Assembly: GCF_000381065.1 (NCBI RefSeq)
Contig: NZ_KB905841.1
Coordinates: forward strand, 130,326-194,325
DNA length: 64,000 bases
Origin: Propionispira raffinosivorans DSM 20765
GTDB taxonomy: Bacteria; Bacillota; Negativicutes; Selenomonadales; Selenomonadaceae
Reading direction: 5' to 3'
Shown here one piece after another: positions 54,302-63,427 of this stretch (positions are counted from its first letter, which is position 1; the number at the start of each line of letters is the position of its first letter). Position numbers and translations under genes: made by a program. The notes beneath the pieces are model-generated. The model was not told where the DNA came from, searched no databases, and saw nothing but the letters and a program-made list of their open reading frames with translations.

Positions 54302-55924
54302 CTATTTTATCTCGATAATTTCTATTACTTCCTTCAGATCAGTAATTTTTTTGCTATTTTTTCGTTCAGCTTGTGTAATAAATAAACAAGAAAAATGATA
54401 CAGCTTCCAATCAGAAAACAAGTCTGTTATTTCTGCTTCAACGACATGATCTACATATTTCAACGCCATCAACATTCGTTTACAGTGTTTATATGATGAT
54501 CCCGCTTCATCTTGATCAGCATTCATTACCATATTTACTCCAACCAATAAATGATCACATTTCATTTTTGCCTTTTGCAAATTTCGAAGTTGTTGCCATT
54601 CCAACGTCTGAAGTGGATTCATAATATAATACCCAACTGGATATTTCTCTTGACTCTTGTCAAAACGAGCAATTTCGTTAGGTGAACCAAACAAGCCAGG
54701 AAAATTATCTGTATATATATAGTATTCTTCAATCCCCATCGTTCGAAGCTGCCTGCCAATTTCCCGAAAATAATTATTGCAAATAATGACATGCATTTTT
54801 TCTACCGCCATCGATTTCAATACTTCAGGGCTTTTTATAGGAATTCCAGCTTGCGTTATACCCCAGTTTTTCTGATCATTATCCACATAAAAATCCGGTT
54901 GAAATTTTCTGCCAACTTTCTGCAAATAATCATAAGTCATATTCCCCGTACCAAAAAGCACGATGGTTTTTCCATCTGTCTTTTTAAAAACATCCTGAAA
55001 CCGTCTTTGATATACTGCATACGATTCATCAAGATCCCATAATGCGGGATGGTGCGGTTCTCGCTCTCTTAATGGCAAATAAGATAAAAATTGTTTACCA
55101 TACTGTATTTCTAAACATCGCCAGAATCCCTTCGGTGCAGGCACTTGCAGATTTTCAAAATTTAAAATAATAACATCTGAAAAATCTTCTTTATAAAAAG
55201 TCAAATACTCATTTTTTTGATTATACGAGGTATAAATCGAAAATTCATTCGTTGTTTTTCTATTATACTGTTGACAAAAGCAGTTCAATTTCCTCTGTAA
55301 AAGACCCTTGTTTAAAAACTTTGCTATAAAAACGTATATTTCCCATTGCCATTTTTTTATACACTTATTTTTTCCTTGAGATATTTCTCGTTGCTGATAA
55401 TCTTTTTTATAAAATTTCGCCCATAAAAGTTTTTGGTAAAATGAAATTTTTTTTGCTTGTCCTCTACGTTTTTCAACATCATCAGCACAATTATCAAAAG
55501 GAAGGATATCAAGTCCAATTCCCTGATTAAACGTCTCCAAGAAAGTATGCTTTTCTATGCAAGTTGTATTACTATTACGAAACTTCATCATTCCTCGATG
55601 CCAAAACTCCGGATCAGTGTCTGTTGTCTGCAAAAAATATGGTTTTTCCGTCAAATAAGCTAAACTCTTCAATCTTTCAAAATCGGCTCGTGGCATCAAA
55701 ATATCAACATCATCATCCCATGGAATAAACCCTTGATGACGAACCGCTCCTAACAGCGTCCCAAAACCAATAAAATATTTCAACTGATATTTTGTACAAA
55801 GCTCTTGAAATACTGTCAATAAATCCAGATTAATTGCCCATACCTGCTTCATTTCTCTTGTTACGCGGTAATCAGAAATTATTTCTTCTTCAAAAAAGTC
55901 TTCCCGCAAGTTCACATGCATCAT
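54302..55924 (-). CDS. LicD-family protein with Rossmann-like module and degenerate cytidylyltransferase tail
   Basis: A three-part protein of ~540 residues. Residues ~30-290 are a LicD domain (YFIGFGTLLGAVRHQGFIPWDDDVDILMPRADFERL: the DDVD metal site is intact); relatives transfer phosphocholine or similar phospho-groups to glycans from a CDP donor. Residues ~322-411 are the cluster's shared Rossmann-like module (IVLFGTGN ... YVDNDQKNWG ... VIICNNYFREIGRQL). Residues ~430-543 align throughout with the N-terminal cytidylyltransferase of the neighbouring gene (HLLVGVNM, MALKYVDHVVEAE, WKLYHFSCLF), but GTFDLFHIGH is replaced by a segment lacking HxGH, so it cannot be catalytic. TTG 55933, ATG 55924 and ATG 55921 are all possible starts. 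Confidence 0.85.
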   Translation of the reverse strand: MMHVNLREDFFEEEIISDYRVTREMKQVWAINLDLLTVFQELCTKYQLKYFIGFGTLLGAVRHQGFIPWDDDVDILMPRADFERLKSLAYLTEKPYFLQTTDTDPEFWHRGMMKFRNSNTTCIEKHTFLETFNQGIGLDILPFDNCADDVEKRRGQAKKISFYQKLLWAKFYKKDYQQREISQGKNKCIKKWQWEIYVFIAKFLNKGLLQRKLNCFCQQYNRKTTNEFSIYTSYNQKNEYLTFYKEDFSDVIILNFENLQVPAPKGFWRCLEIQYGKQFLSYLPLREREPHHPALWDLDESYAVYQRRFQDVFKKTDGKTIVLFGTGNMTYDYLQKVGRKFQPDFYVDNDQKNWGITQAGIPIKSPEVLKSMAVEKMHVIICNNYFREIGRQLRTMGIEEYYIYTDNFPGLFGSPNEIARFDKSQEKYPVGYYIMNPLQTLEWQQLRNLQKAKMKCDHLLVGVNMVMNADQDEAGSSYKHCKRMLMALKYVDHVVEAEITDLFSDWKLYHFSCLFITQAERKNSKKITDLKEVIEIIEIK

Positions 55925-55952
55925 CCATTCCAATTTTCAGCTCGCATTTATT

Positions 55953-57485
55953 TTAAACAACCCATACAATTTTTCTTCTTTCAATTCCAAAGGTCACTAA
56001 GGTATTTTTGATTTCTTCTGCTATTTTTCTATTCAAAACAGCTATCATAATCTGATCAAATTCAACTTCATTTAAATGTTCAACCGGTTCCACTGGTAGT
56101 CCTTCTTGCTGCTTCAAAATATAATTTTTGTCAATCCAAGCCACGCATTTTTTATCTGAGATTTGCTGCAAACGATCATATAAATGTTGCCCCAATTTTC
56201 CCGCACCATAAATAGCTATTTTATGTTTCAAAATACTGTATGGCAAAGATAGACACTCTTCTACGCTGTCATGTTCTACCGCATATACCAAATTATCAAT
56301 TTGTTCATCATCTACAACATCCCTGCCAAATAATCGATCTAACTTACATTTTCCTAAAAGAAGCTGCACCCGAGGATCTCGTTCTTTTGACTGCAAGATA
56401 ATCCTCTCTCGTTTTGACAATGCCGTCGTTTTATCATGAATCGTATGAATCCCCATTTCTTTTGCGACTTTTATATCTGCAATCGCATTATCGCCACAAT
56501 GAACCCAATTAGAATATTCCGCGTTTTCCTGTTTTTGTACTACTTGATACAGACTGTTTGACGATTTGGTCCTTCCATATGCCGACGAAACATACAAAGG
56601 AATATCCCTCAGTTCTAAATTTACTTTTGTGAGCATCTTACGAATAATATCTTTTTCAAGATACATATCCGAAATAAACACAATTCGATGCCCAGCTTTT
56701 TTCAGCGCCTTTACCTGTGCAATATTTTTTTCTATACCAACGACGTTATCCAATTCCAACTGCTTTTCCAAATCAGTTAATATTTGAATCTGTTGCGAAT
56801 CAAGCATCTCATACATAGCAAAGATCTCATATATTTCATATAGAGTAATATCTTCCCTATCACAAAATTCATGTCGAGCTGCTCGTTCATAATAAATACG
56901 TAAATCATAGAAATTATTTTTTACTCGATCAGGCAGACAAAATTTTTCATTTTCCTGTAAATATTGCTGCATTAATGAAAAAATCCCTCTGGGTGTTGCC
57001 GTTTTTCTTGTAATCAATGTATCGAAAACATCGAAAGAAAAAAAATAATTTCCTTCATAAAGAATGGTTGATTTTACTCTCATCTTTATTTTAGTAGAGC
57101 TTGTCTCTTCCGTATAGGGAAAAAAGACTATATCCGATCCAAGATTTCGTAAAGCTTTCGTCAGTTCTTCCCACTCACCAGCATGATCATCCCCCGAAAA
57201 ATGGCAATCATAATGGTAAAGTTCCCATGCTTTGAGTTTATCTTCATTTAAAAAGTCCACTTTTTCTACCTGATCTACATATTTTATTGCTTTTACAATC
57301 ACAGCACGTTCACTATACGGAATATAAGGATACTCGCCCTTATATTTATAATTCAGTTCATCACTGGCCACACCAACAATCAAATACTCACAATAATCTT
57401 TAGCTTTTTTTAACAAATTCAAATGTCCAATATGAAAAAGGTCAAACGTTCCCTGCACATAACCTGTTTTATATTTTTTTTCCAT
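55953..57485 (-). CDS. Cytidylyltransferase - HAD phosphatase - Rossmann-module fusion
   Basis: 510 residues from ATG 57485 (AAGAGG upstream). Domain 1 (1-138) is a TagD/GCT-type cytidylyltransferase: GTFDLFHIGH at 12-21, and the other signature regions are replaced or shortened (SSTKIKMRV instead of the RTxGISTT box). Domain 2 (~148-400) is a HAD-like phosphatase: FSFDVFDTLITRKTATPRG (nucleophile D152), VFISDMYLEKDII and HCGDNAIADIKVAKEMG. Domain 3 (421-510) is the shared Rossmann-like module (IAIYGAGKLGQHLYDRLQ). Likely makes or turns over a CDP-activated small molecule used by the LicD neighbour (inference). The HAD core is paralogous to the next protein but lacks its ~400-residue middle domain. 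Confidence 0.85.
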   Translation of the reverse strand: MEKKYKTGYVQGTFDLFHIGHLNLLKKAKDYCEYLIVGVASDELNYKYKGEYPYIPYSERAVIVKAIKYVDQVEKVDFLNEDKLKAWELYHYDCHFSGDDHAGEWEELTKALRNLGSDIVFFPYTEETSSTKIKMRVKSTILYEGNYFFSFDVFDTLITRKTATPRGIFSLMQQYLQENEKFCLPDRVKNNFYDLRIYYERAARHEFCDREDITLYEIYEIFAMYEMLDSQQIQILTDLEKQLELDNVVGIEKNIAQVKALKKAGHRIVFISDMYLEKDIIRKMLTKVNLELRDIPLYVSSAYGRTKSSNSLYQVVQKQENAEYSNWVHCGDNAIADIKVAKEMGIHTIHDKTTALSKRERIILQSKERDPRVQLLLGKCKLDRLFGRDVVDDEQIDNLVYAVEHDSVEECLSLPYSILKHKIAIYGAGKLGQHLYDRLQQISDKKCVAWIDKNYILKQQEGLPVEPVEHLNEVEFDQIMIAVLNRKIAEEIKNTLVTFGIERRKIVWVV

Positions 57486-57502
57486 AAGTCTGCCTCTTTT
57501 TA

Positions 57503-59809
57503 TCATATATTTAAATATTCTACCACTTTTCCCAAACAAATAATCTTTTCATCTGGTATCCCCATGGAAAGGATATTTTCTCGAGCCTGCATAGCAAGCT
57601 GTGTATCAAGAATAGCAATCAATATTGCGTCATACGTAACCTCGCCCAATGCACATATATCTCCAGTAACTGGTTGCCCCTGTTTAATAAAACGAGAGTA
57701 ATTTTGATCCAGCCATTGCACAACTGAAACATTTGCCTGCTTCATGTAATAGTAAATTTCCCTACCATACTTCCCAGCCCCATAAAGAACTATTCGTTCA
57801 CCAAATAACGAATAAGGCAACCCCTGCGTTTGTAACGAAAAGCTTGGAGATTGGGGTACTATGGTATGCGTAAACCGCTCGTAACGCTGAATGACATCCA
57901 GTCGTTTTTTCTGATAAAATTCTATTTTACGTATCTCAAATACATTGCAGCGCAACCTAGAAAACTCTAAATCCGTTCCCTTATAATATTGATCAACTGC
58001 TTCATTAGGATGCCATAAATATATGTCCCGTATGTTTTGTTTCGTCAGCTTTGGTGCAAACCCTAATACCTTTTTTTCTCTTCCAGTAACACTATTTGGC
58101 ATATCCGCAAAAAAGTCCAATAGTTTTTGATCTGGATGATGCATTATATACTCCATATACTGTAGCAAAAGGTCAATCTGCACAGATACATGATACCTTT
58201 CTACAATAGATGCATACGCTTTAACAAAACCCTCTATGCCTTTGGTATAATCATCGTAACCATGCTCAATGATAGCCTCTCCTTCACCAGCCTTTAACAA
58301 CGGCACTACTTTATCGTTCTCTATCTTATATCCTTCCGTCTGTCCATGCGAAGCCCGACAAATCATCTCAATAACCAACTCATTTTTCAACTTACTTGGT
58401 AAAAAATTATAGTAGATACAATTTTTCATAAGATTAATTTTATCCATTTTAAAGAAAAACGTCCGTACAGGGCCATCATAAAAATCTTGCATAAGCTTTG
58501 CTAAGCAACTCTGTGTAAGTCCGCCACCACCTAGATCAACAAAAGCAAAATCATCATCCGAGGTATCCACTTCCTGCTGTAAATATCGCTGTACCAATAA
58601 TCGTGTCGGTCGTTGACGCTCAAAGAACCACCGACGGAACTCAAACTGCTTCTCTAACAACATAATACATATACATAAAGCGGCATATGATATCTGCCGC
58701 TTTGGATGGTGATATTCCTTAGGCAAAAAACGTTTAAGTTCATCCACAGTAACCTGCAACGTTTCTGCAAGCTTTTCCATCGTCGTAATACGTATAGGAT
58801 ACATCCAACCTATTAATCGTCGCAAACTCCCTAGCTCATTTTCATAAGATGGCATGCGCCAAGCCCTACGTGATCCATAAATATAATGTGTCGTAATCGG
58901 CAACTGCCATTTCGTTATTAAAATAGTTGCAATTTTTTGCAAGATATACCCGTCCCGAGCAATAAAATACAGTCGCCGAATACCTCTACGCTTAGCCTCC
59001 TCCAGCATCCACTGTACGTAAGGAAACAATATTGGTGCAGCTGCCGTACATCCTATGGCTGCTGCCTCACACCATTGCTCATGAAGTCGTTCATTTCGGC
59101 TTACGCCAATTAATAACTGCGTAAACATATCCTGCTCATGAGCATTCAATCGATCTGCCTCAATAGGCAAAAATGCTTCATAGCTAAATCTTTCGGCCCT
59201 GATACCTAACTGTCGGGGTTGCTCGACATCTGACTGTAGATTGTTCCCTACATGTTGCCAATTATAAAATTCTACATTTTCGCACTCCTGAACAACTTTA
59301 TACAATATTCCCGAAGATTTCCTTTTTTTATACTCTGACGAAACATATAGCGGAATTTCACTTAAAAATGCTTCTGCCTTTCTTAACATCTGGCGAATTG
59401 TTGCCGCATCCATATATGCATCCACAATCAAAACGACTCGTTCTCCCTGCTCCACTAACGATCTGACCCTGTCAATATTCTTCGTAACACCTATAACTTG
59501 GTCAATTTCCGTGTGCCGTTCCAATATAGCCAAGGACTCCAAAACGGCCATTGGCAGATTGCCAACGGTCCCCAGTGCCTCATATATTTGTTCAAGCGTT
59601 ACCTCCTCAACCCGATTACGCTGATAGTGCATACGCGCCAATTCCTCAGAATGAATACGCAACGCATAGAAATTCTCTCGAATATACTGTGACAGTTGCT
59701 CACTAAAAGACTTTTCCTGCAACCGCTGCTGCATAAGCGTGAAAATCCCACGCGGCGTTGCCGTAGTGCGTGTAATCAATGTATCAAAAACATCAAAACT
59801 ATAAAACAT
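57503..59809 (-). CDS. Large HAD-family protein with Rossmann-like C-terminal module
   Basis: 768 residues. N-terminal HAD domain (~1-200): YSFDVFDTLITRTTATPRG (nucleophile D6), VLIVDAYMDAATIRQML, HVGNNLQSDVEQPRQLG. The middle ~450 residues belong to the uncharacterised region often attached to HAD domains in polysaccharide loci: LYFIARDGYILQKIATIL, YIYGSRRAWRMPS, FAFVDLGGGGLTQSCLAKLM, RASHGQTEGY. The C-terminal shared module is at ~670-768 (IVLYGAGKYGREIYYYMKQ ... WLDQNYSRFIKQG). The first ~25 codons are strongly similar at DNA level to the HAD start of the neighbouring fusion gene. Probably cytoplasmic; reaction unknown. A 12-base gap follows the preceding gene. Confidence 0.8.
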   Translation of the reverse strand: MFYSFDVFDTLITRTTATPRGIFTLMQQRLQEKSFSEQLSQYIRENFYALRIHSEELARMHYQRNRVEEVTLEQIYEALGTVGNLPMAVLESLAILERHTEIDQVIGVTKNIDRVRSLVEQGERVVLIVDAYMDAATIRQMLRKAEAFLSEIPLYVSSEYKKRKSSGILYKVVQECENVEFYNWQHVGNNLQSDVEQPRQLGIRAERFSYEAFLPIEADRLNAHEQDMFTQLLIGVSRNERLHEQWCEAAAIGCTAAAPILFPYVQWMLEEAKRRGIRRLYFIARDGYILQKIATILITKWQLPITTHYIYGSRRAWRMPSYENELGSLRRLIGWMYPIRITTMEKLAETLQVTVDELKRFLPKEYHHPKRQISYAALCICIMLLEKQFEFRRWFFERQRPTRLLVQRYLQQEVDTSDDDFAFVDLGGGGLTQSCLAKLMQDFYDGPVRTFFFKMDKINLMKNCIYYNFLPSKLKNELVIEMICRASHGQTEGYKIENDKVVPLLKAGEGEAIIEHGYDDYTKGIEGFVKAYASIVERYHVSVQIDLLLQYMEYIMHHPDQKLLDFFADMPNSVTGREKKVLGFAPKLTKQNIRDIYLWHPNEAVDQYYKGTDLEFSRLRCNVFEIRKIEFYQKKRLDVIQRYERFTHTIVPQSPSFSLQTQGLPYSLFGERIVLYGAGKYGREIYYYMKQANVSVVQWLDQNYSRFIKQGQPVTGDICALGEVTYDAILIAILDTQLAMQARENILSMGIPDEKIICLGKVVEYLNI

Positions 59810-59821
59810 TCTGCATCATTC

Positions 59822-61774
59822 CTATTCTCTTGTATAAACCTTGTACCCAGCAACACCCATTTTCTCAAGTTGCGCTCCTACTTCCCAGTAAAAGCGACTA
59901 CAAACAATAACCTGTCGCTCATTTTCAGGTACATTTAAAATTTCTTGTGGATTCCTGATTTCTACACCACAGCGTTTTGTTCCCCATTTCTCCGTATCAT
60001 TATCTGCCACAAAAATCGGTGTATGTTCTTTGCCATGCTTTCGCATATAGCTATCAAATATAGAGCCAGCACAAAATATAACAATTTGCCTGTCCATAGG
60101 CCCTTCAAACAGCTCAGCAAATAAATCATGACATCTCTTTTCATCTAATCCAAGTAGACTTGCATTCCTCTGCATTTGCAGCGTATCCACTGCTGCCCAT
60201 CGATAAAATTGCCAATACAGTTCATGCTGTCGTACATCATGCAGAAAATGTTCATTCTCTTCCTGTAAAAAAATATCCCAAAGTTCTGTTAATCCATATT
60301 TTTCTTTTAACATATCTAAAGATATATATCGTTTCATCTGAGGCGTAAAAACATAAATATAATGAATGGCCCTGAACAGCACATATTTCGCTGGATAATT
60401 TTCCTTCACATATTCCTGATCAAAAAACAAGAAATCGCCATTGTGATAAAAACAATTTAACGGTATAAGCTCCAAGTAAGCTTGTTCCAAAATTGGCCCC
60501 CATTGAAGATTTTCTTCTCGCAGTAACGCATTTTTTTCAGGTGAAACATATTCCGCTGATTGCAAAATCAGCTGCCATAGGCGCTCAATAATATTCAAGA
60601 ATTCGCCTGGATGCCTTGTAACACTTTCCTTTAAATAATTGGATAGTGTATTTGCCTGAATCCGCGGCATAACAACACCGGTTCCGTCCCATACATGCGG
60701 TACCATCGGCACCCCACGATCCTCCAATTTTGTTGTCCTTGACACCAATGTCTTGGCATGGGCAATGCCCTCATCAAATATAGGTTTCTTGCAAACACGC
60801 TGATCAGAGTAAATAACTGTAGCAAATGCTCTATTTCTGCCTCGATCCGTGGAAATTGCTGCATAGATGACTTTTGAAAAATGCGCTGGCTGACCACACT
60901 CAATTAAATAAGAATTCGCAAAAAAGGGGAATACATTACCAGCAACAATATCGTCATATAAATCATTTTCATTCGCCAATAAAGTTTTAGGGTTCAAAGA
61001 ATATGGAATCAACCGTTCCTGTACATTTTTTTCTGGCAGATAGGCATCCGTATAGACAAGCTGTGGCAATTTATAATCCGGTAGCGGATAATAGAATTTT
61101 CGTTTCAGCACACCTGCCTGTTCCAAAATATTTTCCAGTTCATTTTTAGTGAAGGACTTTCCTAAAGCCCCCTTCATAAAACCACTAATGCCAGCAAATG
61201 ATCGATTAGCATGTGGCTCCTGCGCTCCACAAAAATATTTCAAACCATAACGGTTTTCGACCGCGATCAGCAACACTCCCGTTGGTTTCAAGAAAGCCCT
61301 CAGTTGACGAACATAATCCGCATAAACCTGTGGATTCCGATTTCCCTTTCCTATAGTTTCTAGTCCACCAGCAAGAATAATATAATCAAATTTTATTTCA
61401 GAAGGTAAAGTCGCTATCCCGCCTGCATAGACCGTAAGATTATCCCGTTCCGCATAACGCCGATAAACAGATTCAGCTCGGAAAGACTGCTCCTCTAATG
61501 CAGTCACTCTCGCACACTTTCGGCAAAATAACCCTGTAAGTGCCCCAAAAGCAGCTCCAATCTCTAAAAGATCTGACTCTTTTGTAAAATCGTACCAACT
61601 AAAGAGCCCCATACGTAAATCACTTAAATGATAAAAAACTTCCCACCGCGGGTCTTTTTGAATAACCTCATCATACTGGTCTGTTTTATTCGTTTCAATA
61701 TACTGCCGTATATCCATATCAATAACGTCTATTTCTTCAGCTATCTTGATTTTTGATTGATGGAAAATCGCCAT
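59822..61774 (-). CDS. Methyltransferase + kinase-like + Rossmann-module protein
   Basis: 650 residues, AAGGAGC eight bases before the ATG. Residues ~40-210 are a class I SAM methyltransferase (SDLLEIGAAFGALTGLFCRK, motif I at 70-77; FDYIILAGGLETIGKG; PTGVLLIAVENRYGLKYFCG). Residues ~270-520 look like a kinase/aminoglycoside-phosphotransferase-type fold: RVCKKPIFDEGIAHAKTL (possible ATP lysine), VVMPRIQANTLSNYL (hinge-like) and LIPLNCFYHNGDFLFFDQEY (catalytic/metal N and D). The order methyltransferase-kinase recalls WbdD, which caps O-antigen chains with phosphate and methyl groups. The C-terminal shared module spans 561-650. The kinase assignment is inference. Confidence 0.75.
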   Translation of the reverse strand: MAIFHQSKIKIAEEIDVIDMDIRQYIETNKTDQYDEVIQKDPRWEVFYHLSDLRMGLFSWYDFTKESDLLEIGAAFGALTGLFCRKCARVTALEEQSFRAESVYRRYAERDNLTVYAGGIATLPSEIKFDYIILAGGLETIGKGNRNPQVYADYVRQLRAFLKPTGVLLIAVENRYGLKYFCGAQEPHANRSFAGISGFMKGALGKSFTKNELENILEQAGVLKRKFYYPLPDYKLPQLVYTDAYLPEKNVQERLIPYSLNPKTLLANENDLYDDIVAGNVFPFFANSYLIECGQPAHFSKVIYAAISTDRGRNRAFATVIYSDQRVCKKPIFDEGIAHAKTLVSRTTKLEDRGVPMVPHVWDGTGVVMPRIQANTLSNYLKESVTRHPGEFLNIIERLWQLILQSAEYVSPEKNALLREENLQWGPILEQAYLELIPLNCFYHNGDFLFFDQEYVKENYPAKYVLFRAIHYIYVFTPQMKRYISLDMLKEKYGLTELWDIFLQEENEHFLHDVRQHELYWQFYRWAAVDTLQMQRNASLLGLDEKRCHDLFAELFEGPMDRQIVIFCAGSIFDSYMRKHGKEHTPIFVADNDTEKWGTKRCGVEIRNPQEILNVPENERQVIVCSRFYWEVGAQLEKMGVAGYKVYTRE

Positions 61775-61810
61775 ATTCTAACGCTCCTTATAACGAAATA
61801 AAGCCTTAAA

Positions 61811-63313
61811 TCATGAAATTAATAAGACTGGGCATTCTCGTACCCGCAACTGATGATGCATCAACCACACAGTCAGCATACGTTCAGCAATAAACCCTAT
61901 GATGCGTTTACTATAATCATCATACTTGCTAATATCGATAAAGCTCGCTGCATCAGTAATAAAAGAAAACAACCACTCACAATATACATCTAAAACGGCT
62001 TTTTTCATAACAAACATATTACAGGGATAAAAGGCCATTCCCAACATAACCATATCAAAAGCATCAACATATTCAGGCTGTCGTTGGATCAGCAAGTTCT
62101 TAACAATTTTCATTCCAATATCATAGGCATCTCTCATCACCCCATCAAATAGAACTTTGTTAACCGTCCGATCTGGATAGGAGCACTCTGCCCGCGCAAC
62201 TAGAACATCGTACTTTTTCAACCAATCTCTTATCACATCTTCGTCTAAAATATTATTCAAGGATTCATCCGTTTTATCCTTCAACAAATATCTTCTGTAA
62301 TGATTTAACCCTATATACTGACAATGCACATGCTTCCACATCCAGTATAGAGCCGTACATTCATTGATCCATGGATTCAGACTAGATATATTTTCACCTG
62401 TATCATCGCGAATATATCCATACCCAGCCTTGTTTTGACTACCAGCATGGATTGGTATATAGATTTTTCCTTTCGGTAGCGTAAATTTTTTGTGTGTGAC
62501 TACATAGACTTTCACAGTGTTCTTCAGTTGTCTATGTTTTTTAATCATCAAAAAACATGAAAAAGCATTGGCCACAACCTCAACCTGACCAAACTCTTGA
62601 AACACCATTTTTGTCCAATGCTTATAACGGCCATTATTTTGCCAAGGTATATTTAATATGATATACTCCGACAACAAATATGTTTGCCGTATATGTTCCT
62701 TACAGTCTTCGAGTTTCATATCAAAAAACGAATTCAGAAAAAGTATCGCATCATAATTTTGATTCATTAATTCACCTTTACGTGTATAGATATGCTCATA
62801 AAGATTATAGGAAGAAGCATATCTTTTCCCAGCAAGCAGTTTATAGCTATCCAGTAAGTATTCTCCATCAAGACCACACAATCGTGTATCTTGCCGATTT
62901 AGTACATCATATCTACCCAATTGCTGCCCAAAATCTAATACTGTTTTTAAGTTTTTTAGCCTCATACAAGAAATAATACCCTCCACTGAACGCCATGCAG
63001 AAAACATTTGTTTTTTCTCTATGCTAACCTTCTCTTTTTCAGCGTAAAAATACCAACTAAAAACCTTACTCTCCGGTATTTGTAAATCATTTACCAATTG
63101 CTTATATATCTCAAAAAAATTTTTTGTTGAAAAAATCACTATGCTGGAAAAATCGTACTGTTTAATTTCTTCTGGAGCAATAATTTTTTTTCCATAAAGA
63201 AAAGTGTGCTGTTTTTTCACACTATTATCAGCCAGACATAGTATTTGTTCAAAATCGATAACATCCCGCAGGCCCTTCAAAACTTCTCCTGTGCCAAATA
63301 AAACAGCAGCCAT
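61811..63313 (-). CDS. Rossmann-module - DUF4422 putative glycosyltransferase
   Basis: 500 residues. Here the shared module is N-terminal (1-90: AAVLFGTGEVLKGLRDV, LCLADNSVKKQHTFLYG, VIFSTKNFFEIYKQLV). A middle segment (~105-250, LKTVLDFGQQLGRYDVLNRQ) may be a weak methyltransferase-like fold. The C-terminal half (~255-500) is DUF4422: VYVVTHKKFTLPKGKIYIPI, YIRDDTGENISSLNPWINEC, TALYWMWKH, YIGLNHYRRYL, a family treated as glycosyltransferases of capsule/LPS loci. GGGG lies six bases upstream of the ATG. Confidence 0.8.
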   Translation of the reverse strand: MAAVLFGTGEVLKGLRDVIDFEQILCLADNSVKKQHTFLYGKKIIAPEEIKQYDFSSIVIFSTKNFFEIYKQLVNDLQIPESKVFSWYFYAEKEKVSIEKKQMFSAWRSVEGIISCMRLKNLKTVLDFGQQLGRYDVLNRQDTRLCGLDGEYLLDSYKLLAGKRYASSYNLYEHIYTRKGELMNQNYDAILFLNSFFDMKLEDCKEHIRQTYLLSEYIILNIPWQNNGRYKHWTKMVFQEFGQVEVVANAFSCFLMIKKHRQLKNTVKVYVVTHKKFTLPKGKIYIPIHAGSQNKAGYGYIRDDTGENISSLNPWINECTALYWMWKHVHCQYIGLNHYRRYLLKDKTDESLNNILDEDVIRDWLKKYDVLVARAECSYPDRTVNKVLFDGVMRDAYDIGMKIVKNLLIQRQPEYVDAFDMVMLGMAFYPCNMFVMKKAVLDVYCEWLFSFITDAASFIDISKYDDYSKRIIGFIAERMLTVWLMHHQLRVRECPVLLIS

Positions 63314-63427
63314 TTTTCGCCCCCTAATAATGTGTGTTCAGTACAAATCATCCATATAATACATTTAGCTAATAGATTTGACATGTCTTACAGTTTATAT
63401 AAATATTATACACATGCCAAGGCTCAC

